From Bacteroidota bacterium (GTDB lineage: Bacteria > Bacteroidota > Bacteroidia > Bacteroidales > UBA1556): DNA of 9,372 nucleotides. The stretch is taken from positions 1 to 9,372 of the forward strand of contig QNXT01000302.1 of NCBI GenBank assembly GCA_003973505.1, written 5' to 3'. Position numbers and translations under genes: made by a program. Positions 6,734 through 9,372 of this stretch are shown piece after piece. Within the stretch, counting starts at the first letter, position 1; the number at the start of each line of letters is the position of its first letter. The notes below the pieces were generated by a model. That model saw only the letters and a program-made list of their open reading frames with translations. It made no database searches and was not told where the DNA came from.

Positions 6734-6845
6734 ACTTATTAACATTTTACAAACTTTGGGCGGAGTAATTCTTGTCTAAACCAATTCTTTATTTATGGAA
6801 ACAAAAAGTGATTAAGAATTCTTTTTTTTTAATAATTATTTTTTC

Positions 6846-6853
6846 TATCTTTA
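6846..6853 (+). promoter_or_regulatory. Candidate -7 promoter box for the first usp gene
   Basis: TATCTTTA differs from the Bacteroidota -7 consensus TAnnTTTG only at the last base. It follows a T-rich stretch and lies 52 bases before the ATG at 6906. No TTG element is evident at the usual upstream distance. Confidence 0.4.
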
Positions 6854-6905
6854 CGCTTAGTATTTAACGAAAAAAAATATTTCAAAATATCTTAAAACCA
6901 AGCTT

Positions 6906-7754
6906 ATGAAAAAGATTATCATTGTAGGAATGGACTTCTCCGAAGGCTCATTAAATGCCCTGAACTTTGCTGTGCAAATTGCCAATGTTACGGACTCAAA
7001 TATTATGATGGTTTGGGTTGATAAAAAGAAAAATGCAGGAACCGTTTATTCCAATGCATTTGACCCAAGATTGGAAGCGAAAAAAAGGTTTGAAGATCTT
7101 ATTGAAGAGTTTGGACCAAGATTAAAAAACGGAAAGTTCCTTTATAAAATTCGTAATGGAAAAGTATATAAAGAAATTGTAAATCAAGCAAAATATCACG
7201 ATGCTTTCTTAATTGTGGCGGGTACACATGGAACTTCTGGTTTTGAGGAATTTTGGATTGGAAGTAGTGCTTATAAAATTGTAACCTATGCTCCTTGTCC
7301 GGTTATTACACTTCGTTATGGTGAGGATTGGGATTCAAAAATTGAAAAAATCGTTTTCCCTGTAGATAGTAGCCGCGAAACACGGCAAAAAATTAATTTA
7401 GCTGCTTACTTAGCTGAAGTCAATGATGCGGAAATAATGATTCTATCATTGTATTCTTCGAAAGCAGAAAACTTAATTGACTTAGTGGATCGGTATGCGG
7501 GTCAGGTAAAGGATTATCTTGAAGAAAGAGAAATTGCCTATTCCCAACATTCTCTTGAATGTGAAAATTTGACTGATGCCACTATTGAATTTGCAAAAGA
7601 AAATGATGCTGATTTAATCGTAATTATGACTGAGCAAGAGACTACTACAGCGAATATTCTTTTGGGAACCTATGCGCAACAAATGGTGAATCATTCGCCT
7701 ATTCCTGTACTTAGTATTCGAAGCAAATCAATATACGATCATCAAACAAAATAA
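6906..7754 (+). CDS. Tandem-domain universal stress protein (UspA family)
   Basis: 282 residues with two Usp domains in one chain, about 1-140 and 145-275. Domain 1 begins with the usual beta strand and Asp (IIIVGMDFSEGS, D10). It carries the nucleotide-binding signature G2xG9xG(S/T) in canonical form: G106, G109, G119 and S120. It therefore probably binds ATP. Domain 2 restarts with KIVFPVDSS, but its loop reads MTEQETTTANILLGT, in which the two early glycines are gone, so nucleotide binding there is doubtful. Usp proteins are cytoplasmic and accumulate under starvation, redox or envelope stress; the client is not known. It is followed 80 bases later by a secreted SPOR protein and then by a paralogue of nearly the same length. 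The leader before the ATG is A-rich without a Shine-Dalgarno, as is normal in this phylum. Confidence 0.92.
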   Translation: MKKIIIVGMDFSEGSLNALNFAVQIANVTDSNIMMVWVDKKKNAGTVYSNAFDPRLEAKKRFEDLIEEFGPRLKNGKFLYKIRNGKVYKEIVNQAKYHDAFLIVAGTHGTSGFEEFWIGSSAYKIVTYAPCPVITLRYGEDWDSKIEKIVFPVDSSRETRQKINLAAYLAEVNDAEIMILSLYSSKAENLIDLVDRYAGQVKDYLEEREIAYSQHSLECENLTDATIEFAKENDADLIVIMTEQETTTANILLGTYAQQMVNHSPIPVLSIRSKSIYDHQTK

Positions 7755-7834
7755 GAATCGGTTGAGCAAAGTTTTTTTGGACTTTTGTCGTCATTATTTT
7801 AAACCGTTTTCTTATTAGTTATAAAGAAAAAAGT

Positions 7835-8287
7835 ATGTCAAAATATTTTTTATTAAGTGTTATTTCGTTATTTATTTTTAGTCAAAAAATAAATGCTCAA
7901 GACACAAGCTCTTATGTTAATATACATCAAGACCCGGCAATTGGAAGTTTGCTTACAAAACATATCCAAATAAACGAGAATTACCCTTGGGTCGATGGTT
8001 ATCGAGTGCAATTATATTCCGTTAGTGGAGCAAATTCGCGTGATAAAGCCAATCGTTTTAAAGCTGAATTCTTAATTAAAAATCCTCAAGCTGTTGTGTA
8101 TATTGTATATCAAGCGCCTTATTATAAGGTACGTGTAGGGGATTTCAGAACAAAAATAAATGCGCTTTCATATCTTCAAGAAATAAAAAAGAAATACCCT
8201 TCGGGATTTGTGGTTCAGGATCAGATTCGCTTTACTAAGGAAGAGGAAAGTGATAATGAAGAAGAGGGTGTAGATATAAACAATTAG
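7835..8287 (+). CDS. Secreted SPOR-domain protein
   Basis: 150 residues. A signal peptide covers about 1-21: Lys3, hydrophobic core FLLSVISLFIF, cleavage after INA before QDT. Residues about 55-132 match the SPOR fold: a first strand YRVQLYSVSG, a helix with DKANRFKAEFL, then YYKVRVGDF, a second helix (KINALSYLQEIKKKY) and a last strand GFVVQD. SPOR domains bind peptidoglycan strands stripped of stem peptides, typically at division septa. The protein should therefore be periplasmic and wall-associated. The C-terminal ~15 residues are strongly acidic (EEESDNEEEG). There is no catalytic domain and no membrane anchor beyond the signal peptide. It lies between two usp genes on the same strand, with gaps of 80 and 69 bases, so an operon is possible but not proven. 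The ATG at 7835 follows a purine-rich AAAGAAAAAAG leader and gives the complete signal peptide. Confidence 0.85.
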   Translation: MSKYFLLSVISLFIFSQKINAQDTSSYVNIHQDPAIGSLLTKHIQINENYPWVDGYRVQLYSVSGANSRDKANRFKAEFLIKNPQAVVYIVYQAPYYKVRVGDFRTKINALSYLQEIKKKYPSGFVVQDQIRFTKEEESDNEEEGVDINN

Positions 8288-8288
8288 T

Positions 8289-8339
8289 AGTAGGTAAAAT
8301 TATTAATAGGACAGAGTAGGTGGTTTGGGGGAACCTACT
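8289..8339 (+). promoter_or_regulatory. Alternative short hairpins before the second usp gene
   Basis: The word AGTAGGT occurs at 8289-8295 and again at 8315-8321, and its exact complement ACCTACT is at 8333-8339, 17 bases before the usp ATG. ACCTACT could pair with either copy but not both. Only 7 bp are involved and no T tract follows, so this may be chance. Confidence 0.25.
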
Positions 8340-8356
8340 TCAAAAAATGATTAATT

Positions 8357-9208
8357 ATGAATGAAATTCTCGTGGCAGTTGACTTTTCCGATTCCTCAAT
8401 TAATGCATTAGAGCATGCCGTAGGTGTAGCCGAAAAGTTTAAATCAAACATTTTAATGGTGTGGGTTGAATCCAAATCATCTTTACGATACCTTAAAATT
8501 AATAAAGGTGAAGATGTAAAAGAGAATGTGTCTGCACGTTTCGAAGAACTTATTACAAAATACAAGCCCCAATTGAATGGGATGGACATGGAGTATCGTT
8601 GTCGTAAAGGCATTGCATACAAAGAAATTGTGGCGGTATCTGTGGAAAATAAAGTGGATATGATTGTTTCCGGAGTGCATGGAACAAAGGGCTTTCGTAG
8701 ATTCTTGATGGGTGATACAGCGAATCATATCATTGCAGAGGCTAAGTGCCCGGTTTTGACTATTGGCTTGCACCGAACTTTAGGACGAGCCCTAAAAGAT
8801 ATTGTTTTACCAATCGATCAATCGCTTGATACAAGACAAAAAGTGGGAATTGCTACACAGTTTGCTCAGTTGTTTGGTGCCCGGATTCATATTCTTGGTT
8901 TATATATGTCGAATGTGGATACGCTTAAAAGACGTGTGGATGAATATGTGAAGCAAGTAGATAAACATCTTAAAAAGAATAAGGTAGAAACTGTGGTTTA
9001 TATGGAAAAGGATTATAAGGGAGCGAAATCTATTTTGAATTATGCAAATCGAGTTGATGCGAACTTAATTATAACCATGATTGAAACCGAAACACGTACT
9101 TCTGATTTATGGCTGGGTTCTCAAGGACAGCAGTTGGTAAACCAATCTACTGTTCCTGTTCTAAGTATTGCTAATAAGCAGCTTATTAAACATAGACCTG
9201 GTTTGTAA
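8357..9208 (+). CDS. Tandem-domain universal stress protein (UspA family), paralogue of 6906-7754
   Basis: 283 residues, two Usp domains, nearly the same length and layout as the first usp gene; the catalogued loop residues fall at identical residue numbers in both. Domain 1 has the ATP-site Asp (VAVDFSDSS, D9) and glycines G106, G109 and G119, but the next residue is Asp120 rather than Ser/Thr, with T121 following, so the phosphate-binding end of the loop is altered. Domain 2 has the same non-canonical loop as its paralogue: METE-like IETETRTSDLWLGS, then QQLVNQS and PVLSI. The pair clearly arose by duplication but has diverged well beyond recent copy. It is probably a cytoplasmic stress protein; its partner or ligand is unknown. 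A bidirectional terminator follows at 9232-9265. An upstream ATG at 8347 closes after five codons and is not the start. Confidence 0.92.
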   Translation: MNEILVAVDFSDSSINALEHAVGVAEKFKSNILMVWVESKSSLRYLKINKGEDVKENVSARFEELITKYKPQLNGMDMEYRCRKGIAYKEIVAVSVENKVDMIVSGVHGTKGFRRFLMGDTANHIIAEAKCPVLTIGLHRTLGRALKDIVLPIDQSLDTRQKVGIATQFAQLFGARIHILGLYMSNVDTLKRRVDEYVKQVDKHLKKNKVETVVYMEKDYKGAKSILNYANRVDANLIITMIETETRTSDLWLGSQGQQLVNQSTVPVLSIANKQLIKHRPGL

Positions 9209-9231
9209 AATACAAATTATTTAAAAAAAAC

Positions 9232-9265
9232 AAAGCCCCAAATATCATTTGATACTTGGGGCTTT
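9232..9265. terminator. Bidirectional intrinsic terminator
   Basis: The arms AAAGCCCCAAATATCA (9232-9247) and TGATACTTGGGGCTTT (9250-9265) pair with a single mismatch (A/C on the plus strand, G·U on the minus). The plus strand has TTTATTAT after the stem. The minus strand runs from the stem into a T8 tract (A8 at 9223-9230). It sits between the converging second usp gene and the aldolase gene and serves both. Confidence 0.88.
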
Positions 9266-9286
9266 ATTATATGGCTGTTTTTTAAT

Positions 9287-9372
9287 CTAGTTGCGATCAA
9301 TTGCATTCAATTCTTTGAAGGCACGCTCCAAACGAGCAATCATAGACTCCTGACCTGCCCGTAACCATTTAC
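9287..9372 (-). CDS. fbaA: Class II fructose-bisphosphate aldolase, C-terminal fragment
   Basis: Only the last 27 codons and the TAG stop (9287-9289) are inside the window; the gene enters from the right edge. The fragment reads KWLRAGQESM followed by IARLERAFKELNAIDRN, closely resembling the C-terminus I recall for E. coli-type class II aldolase (…RAGQTSMIARLEKAFQELNAID..). The enzyme interconverts fructose-1,6-bisphosphate with glyceraldehyde-3-phosphate and dihydroxyacetone phosphate in glycolysis and gluconeogenesis, using a metal ion. The catalytic part is outside the window, so the call rests on the tail alone. The terminator at 9232-9265, with its long T tract on this strand, fits the end of this gene. 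Confidence 0.75.
   Translation of the reverse strand, partial: KWLRAGQESMIARLERAFKELNAIDRN

Larger units (their letters stand above)
6604..6905. other. Divergent intergenic region between gatE and the first usp gene
   Basis: 302 bases with no supportable gene. It must contain promoters for gatE (leftward) and the first universal stress protein gene (rightward), and it also holds the terminator-like element at 6697-6733. For gatE the only near-match to a -7 box is TTTATTTG on the minus strand (6647-6654, one mismatch to TAnnTTTG), about 43 nt before the ATG. Runs of T and A are frequent in the right half. Confidence 0.6.

Noticed and set aside
6814..6823. Palindrome AAGAATTCTT followed by T residues
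   Set aside because: It has no loop, so it cannot form a useful hairpin, and AT-rich DNA gives such words by chance.
7780..7787. GACTTTTG as a -7 promoter box for the SPOR gene
   Set aside because: It has a mismatch in the first base, and the nearest TTG upstream is only 15 bases away, short of the usual spacing. Too weak to list as a feature.

Overview
The window looks like chromosomal DNA of a member of the Bacteroidota, probably a Bacteroidales/Marinilabiliales-type environmental lineage. The evidence is AT-rich coding DNA, A-rich rather than Shine-Dalgarno leaders, several sites matching the phylum's -7 box TAnnTTTG, and the gene families present. No mobile element, tRNA, rRNA or CRISPR array was seen.

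Layout from left to right. (1) Minus strand: a long-chain polyprenyl diphosphate synthase (373-1344) is followed 4 bases later by a secreted MORN-repeat protein that runs off the left edge. (2) Positions 1345-1647 are a divergent intergenic region with a striking hexamer/heptamer polypyrimidine tract and a candidate promoter on each side. (3) Plus strand: a two-gene operon with a TAATG stop/start overlap. It encodes a YtfE/RIC-like diiron hemerythrin protein and a LuxR-type regulator whose receiver domain has lost its phosphoacceptor. A polypurine repeat tract follows directly after its stop. (4) A perfect 19-bp-arm hairpin lies in the convergent gap. (5) Minus strand: gatE then gatD (6603 down to 3242), the archaeal-type heterodimeric Glu-tRNA(Gln) amidotransferase. 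This is the most unexpected content for a bacterium. (6) A 302-bp divergent spacer holds a terminator-like element. (7) Plus strand: two tandem-domain universal stress proteins on either side of a small secreted SPOR-domain protein. (8) A bidirectional terminator separates these from the C-terminal 27 codons of a class II fructose-bisphosphate aldolase on the minus strand.

Functional reading. GatE and GatD together would convert Glu-tRNA(Gln) to Gln-tRNA(Gln), GatD supplying ammonia as the asparaginase-like subunit. The hemerythrin/regulator pair looks like a small sensing unit for NO, oxygen or iron damage, in which protein contact rather than phosphorylation might control the DNA-binding protein; this is inference. 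The Usp-SPOR-Usp group suggests a stress response linked to the cell envelope, also by inference. The remaining genes are housekeeping: isoprenoid chain synthesis, probably for menaquinone, and glycolysis.
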